Assembly (NCBI GenBank): GCA_016281315.1
Contig: JAEEIJ010000056.1
Location: forward strand, 182,661 to 246,660
Direction: 5' to 3'
Origin: Bacteroidales bacterium
GTDB taxonomy: Bacteria; Bacteroidota; Bacteroidia; Bacteroidales; UBA932
Length of the DNA: 64,000 bases
This document shows, one piece after another, positions 15,613 to 24,875 of this stretch (its first letter is position 1; every line of letters starts with the position of its first letter). The notes under the pieces are model-generated. The model had not been told where the DNA came from. It made no database searches and worked only from the letters and a program-made list of their open reading frames with translations. The position numbers and the translations under genes are program-made.

Positions 15613-16764
15613 TCAGTCGGCCTTGACGGTTTTGGCGGGATCCACGCCGACGACCAGCCGGGAGGGCAGCCAGATGAGCGCGAGGATGCCGGCGAAAGCG
15701 ACGGCATCGGCCCCCAGAATCCACAGGAGATTCACTTTTACGGGCACCCAGGAGACGAAGTAGTTCGCCGGATCCAGCGGAATGAGGTGGGTGGTTCCCT
15801 GCACCAGGCAGAAAAGGAGGGCGAGGGCGTTCCCCCAGAGCATTCCTTTCACGACGGCCCGGGCGCCGATGCGGAGGAACAGTTTCCCCACGGCCTGGTT
15901 GCTCATTCCGAGGGTTTTGAGCGTGCCGATGGTGGGAATCTTCCTCAGCAGCATAATCAGCAGGCCGCTCACCATATTGAATCCGGCCACCACCGTCATC
16001 AGGATGAGGATGACCAGTACGTTCATATCCAGCAGGCCCAGCCAGTCGAAAATCTGCGGATAGCGGTCCTCCGAGGAGGAAATGTAGAGTCCGGACTCGA
16101 CGGAATCGTCGCTGTTGAGGAGGATGTGGCCGATGAGTCCGGAAACCTCCTTCCTGGAAGCCCGGTCGCTCAAGGAAACGTCCAGGCAGGAAACCTCGTC
16201 CGCGCTCCAGCCGTTCAGGCGCTGGATATCCTCCAGACGGGCATAGACGAGGAGGTTGTCGTCCACTTCGATGAGGTCGCGGTGCACCTCGGTGATCTTG
16301 AATTTGCGCACGCGGACCTTCTCTCCCACGAAGTAGGTGACGAGGTCGTCGCCCACGCCCAGTCCGGTGATTTCGCTGAGCCGATGGGGGATGGAGACGC
16401 CGAGCGCCGTACTGTCCGGGCGGGCGGTGCCTTTCACCACCACGCCGTGCACGATGTCCCCGCTCTTGACGATGCCGGCGCGGAGGGCGACCGGATGGAT
16501 GTCCACCACCCCCGGAAGGGCCTTCACGGCGTCTTCCGAGGGTAGATGAGCAGGCATCGGGGTAGGATCGGCCCCCACCGAAGAGGCGTAGGGTTCGATG
16601 CGCACGTCCCCGCTCAGGGCCGCCACCCCTTCCCGGATGGCGCTGCGGAAACCGGCGCTCACCGCGACGGCGACGATGATAACGAAGAAACTGACGGCGA
16701 TGGCAGTCGCCGCCAGATTCCCCTGAAACTTCAGTTTACGGGCTATGAAGCTCTCCGCTACCAA
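15613..16764 (-). CDS. ABC transporter permease, LolC/LolE-FtsX type
   Basis: Inner-membrane permease of the lipoprotein-releasing class. It has 383 residues: N-terminal helix (AATAIAVSFFVIIVAVAVSA, about 18-38), a periplasmic MacB-like domain to about residue 255, then three helices (VLVILILMTVVAGFNMVSGL and two more). The cytoplasmic loop IPTIGTLKTLGMSNQAVGKL is the family coupling segment. The only plausible start in the right place is TTG at 16764, inside the last codons of pepO (7 nt overlap). No ATPase gene is adjacent. Lipoprotein export is inferred from family. Confidence 0.88.
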   Translation of the reverse strand: MVAESFIARKLKFQGNLAATAIAVSFFVIIVAVAVSAGFRSAIREGVAALSGDVRIEPYASSVGADPTPMPAHLPSEDAVKALPGVVDIHPVALRAGIVKSGDIVHGVVVKGTARPDSTALGVSIPHRLSEITGLGVGDDLVTYFVGEKVRVRKFKITEVHRDLIEVDDNLLVYARLEDIQRLNGWSADEVSCLDVSLSDRASRKEVSGLIGHILLNSDDSVESGLYISSSEDRYPQIFDWLGLLDMNVLVILILMTVVAGFNMVSGLLIMLLRKIPTIGTLKTLGMSNQAVGKLFLRIGARAVVKGMLWGNALALLFCLVQGTTHLIPLDPANYFVSWVPVKVNLLWILGADAVAFAGILALIWLPSRLVVGVDPAKTVKAD

Positions 16765-18770
16765 ATGTGTACGCGTTCTTCTTCCGGGCGGAACATCGCG
16801 TCACCCTCGTGGATATCCCAGGCGTCGAAGAAGGTCTGGAAGTTGCGCACGCTCACGTTCACGCGGTTGACAGCCAGCGAGTGCGGATCCATATTGGTGA
16901 GGCGGGCCTTTTCCTGGTCCGTGATGTTCTGGGCCCAGATGGCGCCGTAGCTCAGGTAGAAGCGCTGGGCGCGGGTGAAACCGTCGATCATCGGATCTTC
17001 GCCCTCCACGGCCTTCTCCATAGCGGTGAAGGCGATGGACAGACCGCCGTGGTCGCCGATGTTCTCACCCAGGGTATAGCGTCCCTTGGCGTGTACGCCG
17101 GGAAGGACCTCCACCGCGTCGAACTGGGCTACGAGTTTGTCGCCCAGGGCGTCGAATTTGGCCTTGTCCTCTTCGGTCCACCAGTTTTCCATATTGCCGT
17201 GGGCGTCGAACATCGAACCCTGGTCGTCGAAGCCGTGGGACATTTCGTGGCCGATGACAACGCCGATGCCGCCGTAGTTCACGGGTTCATCGGCCTCGGG
17301 ATCGAAGAAGGGCTTCTGGAGGATGGCCGCCGGGAAGCAGATCTCGTTGGTGGTGGGGTTGTAGTAGGCGTTCACCGTCTGGGGGGTCATTCCCCATTCG
17401 GTCTTGTCCGTAGGTTTGCCCAGCTTTTGGAGGTTGTCCTGCACATACCAGGCGTGGGCTTTGCGCAGGTTCTCGTAGTAACCGTTTTCGGGATTGATTT
17501 CCAGCGTGCTGTAGTCCTTCCACTTGTCCGGATAGCCGATTTTGACGGTGAAGGCGGCCAGCTTTTCGCGGGCTTTCGCCTTGGTTTCGTCGCCCATCCA
17601 CTCCAGGGAGTCGATGTGCTCGCCCAGGGCGCTGCGCAGGTTCTCCACCAGCGTCACCATCTTCTGCTTGGAACTCTCGGGGAAGTAGCGGCTCACGTAC
17701 ATCTCGCCCACGGCTTCGCCCAGCAGGCCGTTCGGAACGGCCATCGCGCGCTTCCAGCGGGGCTGCTCTTCCTGGGCGCCGGCCATCTGGTGGGAGAAGA
17801 ACTCCCAGCTGGCGGTATAGAATTCATCCGAGAGGGACCCGCACTGTCCGGCCACGAACTGGCACAGGAGATAGGATTTGAGGGTCTCCAGCGGGGTTTT
17901 CAGCAGGAATTTGGAAAGGGCCGCGAAGTAGGAAGGCTGCTGCACGATGATCTTCTCCTGCGGGGCCACGCCGGCGGCCTCGCTGATGAGGTCGAAGCGG
18001 ATGCCGGGATAGGTCTTGCAGACCTGGGCCGATGACATCGGGTTGTAGATGGCCAGCATATTGCGGTTCTGCTCGCGGGTCCAGGAAGCTTGTGCGAGGG
18101 CGTCCTCCACCTCCATATCCTGCGCCGTCACTTTTTCGGCATCGGCTACGCCGGCAAGGGTCAGCACCTTGACGAGGAACGCCTTGTAGCCTTCTTTCAG
18201 GGCGGCGTTCTCTTCCTTCAGGTAGTAATCCCGGTCGCCCATTCCCAGGCCGCCCTGGCCCATGTAGAGCACCTGGGCGTCGCTGTCCTTCAGGTCGGCC
18301 TCCACATAATTGCCGAAGAAGCCGCCTTCGCCGTAAAGGTTCATCTTGCCGAGGAGAGAGGCGAGTTCCGCCTTGTCCTTCACGGCGAGAATATCCGCGA
18401 TGTAAGGCTGGATAGGCTCCGCGCCGGCGGCGTTGCGGGCGGTGGAGTCCATCGCCATCTTATAGAGGTCCGAGATCTTCTGCTCCACGCTTCCGGGGAC
18501 AGTTTCCAGTTCCGTCATACTCTGGAAGAGGGCGTTCAGGTTCTCCTGGGCCTGCTCGCGCAGGGCGTCGAAGCTGCCGTAGCGGGAGAATTCCGGCCGC
18601 AGGGGATTGTTCTTCTGCCAGCCGCCGGTGGAATACTGATAAAAGTCTTCCTTCGGGCTCACGGAAGGATCCAGATTCGCCATATCCAGGGCCGGGGCAC
18701 CTCCTTTGGGGCCGCAAGCCGCGAAGGCAAGCATAGACATCATAACGATAAAGGTCTTTTTCATTTCCAT
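16758..18770 (-). CDS. pepO: M13 family (neprilysin-like) metallopeptidase lipoprotein
   Basis: Zinc endopeptidase for short peptides, probably anchored outside the inner membrane. It has 670 residues. The lipobox is in MKKTFIVMMSMLAFAACGP, and an alternative start 6 nt downstream (MKKTF) is equally possible. The substrate-binding NAYYNP motif, the zinc motif VIGHEMSHGFDDQG (HExxH) and the third-ligand motif TLGENIGDHGGLS appear in family order. It ends EEERVHIW, close to the usual C-terminal VW. A -7 box lies 16 nt upstream. Confidence 0.96.
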   Translation of the reverse strand: MEMKKTFIVMMSMLAFAACGPKGGAPALDMANLDPSVSPKEDFYQYSTGGWQKNNPLRPEFSRYGSFDALREQAQENLNALFQSMTELETVPGSVEQKISDLYKMAMDSTARNAAGAEPIQPYIADILAVKDKAELASLLGKMNLYGEGGFFGNYVEADLKDSDAQVLYMGQGGLGMGDRDYYLKEENAALKEGYKAFLVKVLTLAGVADAEKVTAQDMEVEDALAQASWTREQNRNMLAIYNPMSSAQVCKTYPGIRFDLISEAAGVAPQEKIIVQQPSYFAALSKFLLKTPLETLKSYLLCQFVAGQCGSLSDEFYTASWEFFSHQMAGAQEEQPRWKRAMAVPNGLLGEAVGEMYVSRYFPESSKQKMVTLVENLRSALGEHIDSLEWMGDETKAKAREKLAAFTVKIGYPDKWKDYSTLEINPENGYYENLRKAHAWYVQDNLQKLGKPTDKTEWGMTPQTVNAYYNPTTNEICFPAAILQKPFFDPEADEPVNYGGIGVVIGHEMSHGFDDQGSMFDAHGNMENWWTEEDKAKFDALGDKLVAQFDAVEVLPGVHAKGRYTLGENIGDHGGLSIAFTAMEKAVEGEDPMIDGFTRAQRFYLSYGAIWAQNITDQEKARLTNMDPHSLAVNRVNVSVRNFQTFFDAWDIHEGDAMFRPEEERVHIW

Positions 18771-18786
18771 TGTTTTTGGTAGTTTG

Positions 18787-18794
18787 CAAAATTA
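18787..18794 (-). promoter_or_regulatory. -7 box of the M13 peptidase gene
   Basis: TAATTTTG on the minus strand, 16 nt before the ATG. No clear TTTG was seen at -33. Confidence 0.5.
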
Positions 18795-18833
18795 CACAAT
18801 AATACGGATATTTGTAATCCCTAAGCGACTTTT

Positions 18834-19514
18834 ATGCAGTTGAAAAACATAGCCATCCGATACGGCATCTCCACGCTGGGCCTCATTATCGTAGCCCTGG
18901 GTGTAGCCATTTCCATTAAATCCAACCTGGGCATCGCGCCGCCCTCCTGTCCGCCCACCATCCTGAATCTGCAGTGGACGGCCATCAGTATCGGCACCTT
19001 CACCTGGATGATGCACCTGGTTTTCATCACGCTGCAGGCGCTCATCCTCCGGAAGAAATTCAAGCTGGAGTACCTGATGCAGATCCCTGCGGCCTTCGTG
19101 TTCGGCTATATGTGCGACGCGTCCATCTGGCTCTTCGACGCTATCGGTAGTCCGGCCACGCAATACTGGGCGCAGATCCTGCTGTGCCTGGCGGGGGTCG
19201 TGCTCACGGCCATCGGCATCAAGCTGGAAGTGGTGGGCGACGGATGGATCCTGGCCGGCGACAAGACGGTGGCCGTTCTCGCCGATGTCTTCCGCAAGCC
19301 TTTCGGCGTGGTGAAAGTGTGGTTCGACGTGGCCCTGGTGGTGCTCACGGCCGCTTTCTCGTGGATCGCCTTCGGCCTGCTCACCGGAAACGGCAGCACC
19401 GTGGTCATCCGCGAAGGAACGCTGATCCTGGCCCTTTTCACCGGCCTTTGTATGCGCCTGACGGATCCGCTCATCGACAAGCTTTTCGGCCCCCTTGTCC
19501 CCAAGAATGAATAA
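18834..19514 (+). CDS. YczE/YyaS/YitT-type membrane protein
   Basis: Integral inner-membrane protein of unknown function. It has 226 residues and about six hydrophobic segments. The N-terminal pattern RYGISTLGLIIVALGVAISI then KSNLGIAPPSCPPTILN, followed by SIGTFTWMMHLVFITLQALI, matches the YczE-like family ('G..i..lGva....lG..p......ls...g.s.G'). The second half contains GIKLEVVGDGWILAGDKTVA. It overlaps the following transporter gene by 8 nt. Cargo is unknown. Confidence 0.78.
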   Translation: MQLKNIAIRYGISTLGLIIVALGVAISIKSNLGIAPPSCPPTILNLQWTAISIGTFTWMMHLVFITLQALILRKKFKLEYLMQIPAAFVFGYMCDASIWLFDAIGSPATQYWAQILLCLAGVVLTAIGIKLEVVGDGWILAGDKTVAVLADVFRKPFGVVKVWFDVALVVLTAAFSWIAFGLLTGNGSTVVIREGTLILALFTGLCMRLTDPLIDKLFGPLVPKNE

Positions 19515-20445
19515 GGCCGCCCAACTGGTCCGCGACTGGATGCTGCCCGCCGCCCTGCTGCTGGGCGTGGGCCTTTACCTGGGTTATCATTCGCTCCCGG
19601 CCCTGCACTCGCAGGGATATTGGCTGCATCCCTTTGTGTCCGTGGGACAGCGGGTGGGCATCGCCCTGCTGCTGTTTTTCCAGTTCGTGAAAGTTTCTCC
19701 CCACGACCTGAGGCCCAGCAAGTGGCACGCCGGGGCGCTGGCGCTGCAAATGGGCTGTTTCCTCGCGCTGGCCCTCGTGATCCGGCATCTTTCGCCGGGC
19801 GTGGGCAGGATGCTCCTCGAATGTGCGATGATCTGTCTTATTTGCCCCACGGCATCGGCCGCCGGGGTGATTACGGACCGCCTGGGAGGCAACCTGGCCG
19901 CCACCGTTACCTACCTGGTGATGATCAATGTGGCGGGAACCTTCCTCATTCCGCTTGTTATTCCGTTGGTGAACCCTTCCGAAAGCCTGGGGTTCTGGAC
20001 CTATGTGGGGCATATCGCCATCCGGGTGTTCCCGGTACTTATCCTGCCGGGACTGGTGGCCTGGCTCATCCGTTACACCTGCCCGCGCCTCCAGCGCCGC
20101 CTGATGCGCTGGGCCGGCAATGCTTTCTACATCTGGGGCGTCTGCCTCACGATGGCGATGACCCTGGCCACCCGCGCGCTGGTGCTCAGCGGCCTGGGCC
20201 TGGCGGCCGTCGGGGGGATCGTGGCCGTCTCCCTGGCCTGCTGCGCCTTCCAGTTCGCCGCCGGCCGCCGCATCGGGGGACAGACCGCCGGCCAGGCCCT
20301 GGGCCAGAAGAACACGGGCTTTCTCATCTGGCTGGGCTACAGTTATTTAACCCCCGTCACTTCCGTGGCCGGGGGACTATATGCCATCTGGCAGAATCTA
20401 TTTAACTCCTGGGAACTCTACCGCAAGGAGCATCCGCGCGTCTGA
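19507..20445 (+). CDS. Membrane transporter related to the bile acid:sodium symporter fold
   Basis: The protein has 312 residues and about ten predicted helices. The ATG at 19507 (MNKAAQLVRDW) is chosen over the TTG at 19495; it overlaps the upstream stop. The segment CLICPTASAAGVITDRLGGN followed by LAATVTYLVMINVAGTFLIP resembles the crossover helix of BASS-type transporters, and GQKNTGFLIWLGYSYLTP near the end matches the second crossover. The substrate is unknown and bile acid should not be assumed. Family II palindromic element C begins 3 nt after the stop. Confidence 0.75.
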   Translation: MNKAAQLVRDWMLPAALLLGVGLYLGYHSLPALHSQGYWLHPFVSVGQRVGIALLLFFQFVKVSPHDLRPSKWHAGALALQMGCFLALALVIRHLSPGVGRMLLECAMICLICPTASAAGVITDRLGGNLAATVTYLVMINVAGTFLIPLVIPLVNPSESLGFWTYVGHIAIRVFPVLILPGLVAWLIRYTCPRLQRRLMRWAGNAFYIWGVCLTMAMTLATRALVLSGLGLAAVGGIVAVSLACCAFQFAAGRRIGGQTAGQALGQKNTGFLIWLGYSYLTPVTSVAGGLYAIWQNLFNSWELYRKEHPRV

Positions 20446-20448
20446 CGC

Positions 20449-20582
20449 CAGGCGCAGGCACACAGCGCCGAATCGTCGCTTCGCGACCCCTCCCATCCAT
20501 CGGCGCAAAGCGCCTCCGTGGGCCCCTCCCTCTTACGTGGCCGAGGGTGGCCACGGATTCGGACGCTGTGCACCTGCCCCTG
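20449..20582 (+). repeat. Palindromic element C (family II)
   Basis: About 134 bp. Arms CAGGCGCAGGCACACAGCGC.. and ..GCTGTGCACCTGCCCC pair imperfectly over about 26 bp. The core begins GTCGC-TTC-GCGAC then CCCCTCCC, has a GGCGC-AAA-GCGCC hairpin, then GGGCCCCTCCCTCTTA and the stem CGTGGCC-GAGGGT-GGCCACG. Shares this core with elements D (nrnA) and E (folP). It lies in the 3' UTR of the transporter gene, upstream of the efp promoter. Confidence 0.87.
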
Positions 20583-20621
20583 CCGTCCCGCGCCGGAAGA
20601 ACGCTGCAGGTCGAAAGAAAA

Positions 20622-20653
20622 TTTGCAGAAAAAGGGACAAATCGTTAATTTTG
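20622..20653 (+). promoter_or_regulatory. Promoter of efp
   Basis: TTTG (20622-20625), 20 nt spacer, TAATTTTG (20646-20653): a full match to the Bacteroidetes -33/-7 consensus, 41 nt before the ATG. Confidence 0.85.
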
Positions 20654-20694
20654 TGGGCTTTTTGACAGAAACGATTAACTAATAATACATTTTT

Positions 20695-21264
20695 ATGGCA
20701 ACTACTGCTGATCTGAAAAACGGAATGTACATTATGTTCAACGGCAAACCCTGCGTTGTAGTGTACTTCCAGCACGTGAAACCCGGCAAGGGCCCTGCCT
20801 TTGTCAAAACCAAATTGCGCAACCTGGAGAACGGCCGCATCCTGGAGAACACCTTTACTGCAGGCGTGAAGCTCGATACCATCAGCGTGGAGCGTCGTCC
20901 CTATCAGTACCTCTATGACGACGGCGAGGCCTTCAACTTTATGCACGAAGAGACCTACGAGCAGATTACCCTTTCCCACGACGTTGTGGAGAACGCAGAC
21001 CTGATGAAAGAAGGCCAGCGTGTGGAAATGATGTTCCTCACCGAACCCGAGGAGCGCTGCCTCACCTGCGAACTTCCCACCTACGTAACCCTGGAGGTTA
21101 CCTACAGCGAACCCGCTGTGAAGGGCAACACCGCCTCCACCTCGGCCCTCAAGGAAGTCACCCTCGAGACCGGCGCCAAGATTATGGTTCCCCTGTTCAT
21201 CGAAACCGGTGAAGTCATCACCGTGAACACCACGGACCGCAGCTACGGCCAGCGCGTGAAATAA
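20695..21264 (+). CDS. efp: Elongation factor P
   Basis: Rescues ribosomes stalled on polyproline stretches. It has 189 residues in three domains: N-terminal KOW-like domain with the loop QHVKPGKGPAFVKTKLRNL (the tip Lys in KPGKG, near residue 32, is the usual modification site), the OB domain (DGEAFNFMHEETYEQITLSH), and the C-terminal OB domain ending VNTTDRSYGQRVK. EF-P-requiring targets in this window include the Pro-rich linker of InfB. It has its own promoter and terminator. Confidence 0.98.
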   Translation: MATTADLKNGMYIMFNGKPCVVVYFQHVKPGKGPAFVKTKLRNLENGRILENTFTAGVKLDTISVERRPYQYLYDDGEAFNFMHEETYEQITLSHDVVENADLMKEGQRVEMMFLTEPEERCLTCELPTYVTLEVTYSEPAVKGNTASTSALKEVTLETGAKIMVPLFIETGEVITVNTTDRSYGQRVK

Positions 21265-21301
21265 GCGTTTCCGGCAACTCATTGACGGTAAACACTTTAC
21301 G

Positions 21302-21338
21302 AAAAGTCCTCCCTCTTTATCGGCAGGGAGGACTTTTT
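21302..21338 (+). terminator. Terminator of efp (probably bidirectional)
   Basis: AAAAGTCCTCCCT / AGGGAGGACTTTTT: a 13 bp stem with a 10 nt loop and a T-run, 37 nt after the efp stop. The A-rich left arm gives a T-run on the other strand too, so it may also serve the convergent kinase gene. Confidence 0.92.
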
Positions 21339-21389
21339 GTATTCGATTGACTGTTAATAATATAGTGAAAACGGGGGCAAGACAAAACC

Positions 21390-24300
21390 CTACGCCTTCG
21401 GATATTTCACGGTGAAGCAGGCGCCGCCCAGGGTGAAGGAGCGGCTGTAGGCGATGGAGCCGCCACAGTGCTCCACGATGCGCCGGCAGATGGCAAGGCC
21501 CAGGCCGCTGCCGCTGGTCTTGGTGGTGAAGTCCGGGGTGAAGATGAGCTCCTGCTGGTCCTCGGCCACACCCGGGCCGTTGTCTTCCACCACGATGTCG
21601 TAGAAGCCGTCTTCCACGGCGTTCCTCACGGCTACTACCAACCGCTTGGCCTCTTTCTGGCCCTCCATAGCCTGGATGGCGTTGGTAATCAGGTTCACGA
21701 TCACGCGTGTGAGCTGCGGGCGGGGGGCCGATACCCAGGAATCCGGCAGGCCGAAGTAATCGATCCGGACGTCCTCGCGGGCGTCGAACAGATCCACTTC
21801 CTGCCGCACCAGGGCATCCAGGTCCAGCCGCTCGCTCTTCTGGTCGTAGAGCTTGGCGAAGGTGGAGAACTGGTCGGCGGAATCGGCCAGCAGATCCACG
21901 TGGTATAGGACGGTTCCGGCCACTTCGTCGAAGCGGTCCTGCCAGGCCGGATTGCCCGATGCCTTCATCCGCATCAGCATCTGCAGCTGGAGCTTGATGG
22001 GGGTGAGCGGGTTCTTCAGGTCGTGCGCCACGCGGCGGGCCATATCCGTCCAGGCTTTGTCCCGTTCGGCCTGCGCCAGGCGGCGGGAACTCTCGCCCAG
22101 GGACTGGACCATCCGGTTGTAGGCCTCCACAAGCGGGGTGATTTCATCGTCCTGGGTATATTGGAGCTGCTCCAGCGAGGACACGTCCGGGACGGTCATC
22201 TTGCGGCGCAGCTCCTGCAGGGGCTGGAACATCCGGCGCACCACCTCGAAGGTGACGAAGCGGGCGCTCAGGAGCAGCAGCAGGAAGATGACGATGATGA
22301 TGCTCACGTGCAGGGCGGCTTCCGTCTCCAGATCGGAGGTGAAGTCCGTGAACGGTGACGAGGCGATGGCCACCATCCGGCCGTCGCTGTTCATCACCGG
22401 GGCGTACAGCGCGTAGTAGCGGCGGCGTCCCACCCGTTCGGCGTGCATATAGAAGCGCTTGTGCGCGTAGATGATGCTGTTGAAGGCGTGGTCGTCCAGC
22501 CGATGACCCAGGATCATCCGGTCGTACACCTCCGGGGTGGTGCTCATCAGCACCCGGCCGGAAATGTCGAAGAGGGTGATGTCGCACCGGAGGTTGTTGC
22601 CCACCGTCTCCACCGAGCGAAGGACGTCGGCCGATGCTGCCTCGTCCGGTGTCTGGACCATACGCAGGTGCTCCTGCAACATAGACTGCAGGGTATTGAT
22701 GCGCGCGGTCATAATGCTCTGCATATCGGCGTTGTTGCGCTTGTAGACGAACCAGACGCTGAAAACGGCCATCGCCACCAGGGTGACGATCAGCGAGACG
22801 TAAACCACCAGGCCGATGCGCGCCTGGTAGTAACGCCGCCCACCGGCGCGTTTGCTCCGCCAGCAGAGGGCCGATACGGCCAGGAAGGCCAGGATGGCGA
22901 AGAGGAAGACTTCCACCACCAGGTACAGCGGCTCTGTGGCGGGACGGGAAAGGACCACCACCTCGTCCTCCGAGACGTGGTTGACGAAGTGGGTCCAGCC
23001 TTCTTCATCGGCGTGTCCCGGCTGCAGCAATACGCCTTCCAGCACCGTGGGATAGGCGAAAGCGCCCTTGTATTGGACCAGCCGTTTCTCCACATATTTG
23101 GCCCAGGAGTACACCGGCGGCAGGCTCACCCGGCCGGGATCGGCGATGCCCAGCAGGCGCAGGTAGCCGCGGTCCTCGCGGTTGTGCTTGGATTCCACCG
23201 TCACCAGGATGGTGCTGGCGCCGTAGTTCCGGTCGTAGTAGGTGAACAGGCCCGTGTAGGATACCCTTCCGCTGCCGATGGCATTGTAGAAGAAGTGTGA
23301 GCCTTCGCCCAGCGCCTTGCCGCCCCGGATGCGTTCCAGGAAGAGCGAGGTGGCGGAAGGATCGGCCCCCGCGCGTACCACGGCGATGTCGTAGTCCTGC
23401 GAGATGCGGCCCATATAGTTCCCCACCAGGCGGCTGCGGAGGAGTTCGTCGCTCTCGTCCAGCACCGACAGCGCGCCCATCACGGGATCCGAGGCAATGG
23501 CCCCTTCCGCAGCGCGGAGCTGGATTTCCAGGCCGATGTCCCGGTCCATCGCCAGGCGGTTGGACCAGACGTCCACGCGCTGCCGCTCCTTATAGAAGCC
23601 CAGGGTGGCCGAGGCCGTAACGAAGTAAATGCCCACGGCGAGGGCGTAAAGGATGCGGCCGAGGGGTGAAAATGCATTATAGCGAATGCCGAAGAGGTAT
23701 CTCACCAGCGGCGCGAGCATCTGGAAGAGCAGCGGCACCGTAAGGGTGAGCGGCAGATAACTCAGGTAGACAAGCGTGGTAAAGCGCGACAGCAGCACCA
23801 CCTTGTAAAGTTCCAGCGTGATGTTGGAGTTGTACGAGATGCTGCGGAAGGTGTAGTGGATGTGGAGGCAGATGGCCGCAATGGCCAGGCCGATGACCAC
23901 CGCCGCCAGCCCCTGCACCCATTTTTTCTGCCGAAGGAGCCCCTTCAACAGTGTTTTTCGTACGAGATAGAAATCCACCACCACCAGCGTGAGGGCGAGG
24001 TTCAGCAGGACCAGGGCGCCCAGGGAGTAGAGGATGTGACCGTCGGCATACAGCAGGGGAGAGAAGAACTGCGACACCGGGGAAAGTCTTCGCCCATACA
24101 GGTACAACCCGCCCAGAAGGGCCAGTTGCAGGACCAGGACAATCCCCAGCCAGAGCTGGTCCGGCCGCGAGTAGAGGATGACCAGCGAGGCGGCCAGAAG
24201 CAGCGCTACGGCCAGCCAGGTGAGGCCCGAGAAGGGCTGATAGGGCTCGCTCACGCTCTCGGCCGAGAGTTTCATCAGCGGGACGTCGTCAACGGCGACG

Positions 24301-24875
24301 GGAACGCCCACGCTGGCGCTCAGGGGCTGGAGGGAGTAGCGGCTGTCCAGGCGGAAATGCCGGTTGATTCCGTTGAGGGAACCGGCCTGCAGTTCGTCCA
24401 CCAGCTCCACTCCGGCGATGACTTTGCATCCCTCTCCCTGCACGGCTTTAACCAGGTACCACTTGGGCCCCAGGTTCATATAGCAGTAGTGGTCCGGGAC
24501 GTCGGAGAGCGGGGAAGTGAGGTTGTCGCGCGAATCCCCGAGCCGCTGGACCAGGGTCCGCGGACGGATGTCGTCGCTGCGGATGGGGAACTGGTTGGCC
24601 CAGCCCTGGAGGGTGTCGGCCGCATAGCGGTACACCACCAGGTCTTCCGGGAGTTTTTTCAGGTTCTTCCAGTTTTCCGGGCTGCTCTCCAGCGCTTCCC
24701 GGATATAGCCGTCCAAAAGGACCGTCCGCTTTTCAATCTTCCGCCCCAGTTCCTGCGCGGCGCCTTCCAGGTTGCTGCGGCTGCGGCCGACGATGAGAGA
24801 AATCCCCATCACCACCACCGCAGCGGCCGCCAGGGCCGTCGCAATCCATAGGCTGATGCGCTTGCTTTTATTCAT
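21390..24875 (-). CDS. NtrY-like membrane sensor histidine kinase (orphan)
   Basis: Large two-component sensor of 1161 residues. Several membrane segments lie between residues 10 and 410 (for example LTWLAVALLLAASLVILYSR), followed by a periplasmic region and another near residue 650. A second sensory region (VRSV.TVGNNLRCDITLFD) precedes the last helix pair and HAMP-like linker. The HisKA H-box is MARRVAHDLKNPLTPIKLQL (His near 950). The HATPase has NLITNAIQAMEG, VEDNGPGVAED and TTKTSGSGLGLAICRRIVEH. No response regulator gene is nearby. Its start overlaps rlmH by 8 nt, so the two are co-transcribed. Confidence 0.9.
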   Translation of the reverse strand: MNKSKRISLWIATALAAAAVVVMGISLIVGRSRSNLEGAAQELGRKIEKRTVLLDGYIREALESSPENWKNLKKLPEDLVVYRYAADTLQGWANQFPIRSDDIRPRTLVQRLGDSRDNLTSPLSDVPDHYCYMNLGPKWYLVKAVQGEGCKVIAGVELVDELQAGSLNGINRHFRLDSRYSLQPLSASVGVPVAVDDVPLMKLSAESVSEPYQPFSGLTWLAVALLLAASLVILYSRPDQLWLGIVLVLQLALLGGLYLYGRRLSPVSQFFSPLLYADGHILYSLGALVLLNLALTLVVVDFYLVRKTLLKGLLRQKKWVQGLAAVVIGLAIAAICLHIHYTFRSISYNSNITLELYKVVLLSRFTTLVYLSYLPLTLTVPLLFQMLAPLVRYLFGIRYNAFSPLGRILYALAVGIYFVTASATLGFYKERQRVDVWSNRLAMDRDIGLEIQLRAAEGAIASDPVMGALSVLDESDELLRSRLVGNYMGRISQDYDIAVVRAGADPSATSLFLERIRGGKALGEGSHFFYNAIGSGRVSYTGLFTYYDRNYGASTILVTVESKHNREDRGYLRLLGIADPGRVSLPPVYSWAKYVEKRLVQYKGAFAYPTVLEGVLLQPGHADEEGWTHFVNHVSEDEVVVLSRPATEPLYLVVEVFLFAILAFLAVSALCWRSKRAGGRRYYQARIGLVVYVSLIVTLVAMAVFSVWFVYKRNNADMQSIMTARINTLQSMLQEHLRMVQTPDEAASADVLRSVETVGNNLRCDITLFDISGRVLMSTTPEVYDRMILGHRLDDHAFNSIIYAHKRFYMHAERVGRRRYYALYAPVMNSDGRMVAIASSPFTDFTSDLETEAALHVSIIIVIFLLLLLSARFVTFEVVRRMFQPLQELRRKMTVPDVSSLEQLQYTQDDEITPLVEAYNRMVQSLGESSRRLAQAERDKAWTDMARRVAHDLKNPLTPIKLQLQMLMRMKASGNPAWQDRFDEVAGTVLYHVDLLADSADQFSTFAKLYDQKSERLDLDALVRQEVDLFDAREDVRIDYFGLPDSWVSAPRPQLTRVIVNLITNAIQAMEGQKEAKRLVVAVRNAVEDGFYDIVVEDNGPGVAEDQQELIFTPDFTTKTSGSGLGLAICRRIVEHCGGSIAYSRSFTLGGACFTVKYPKA

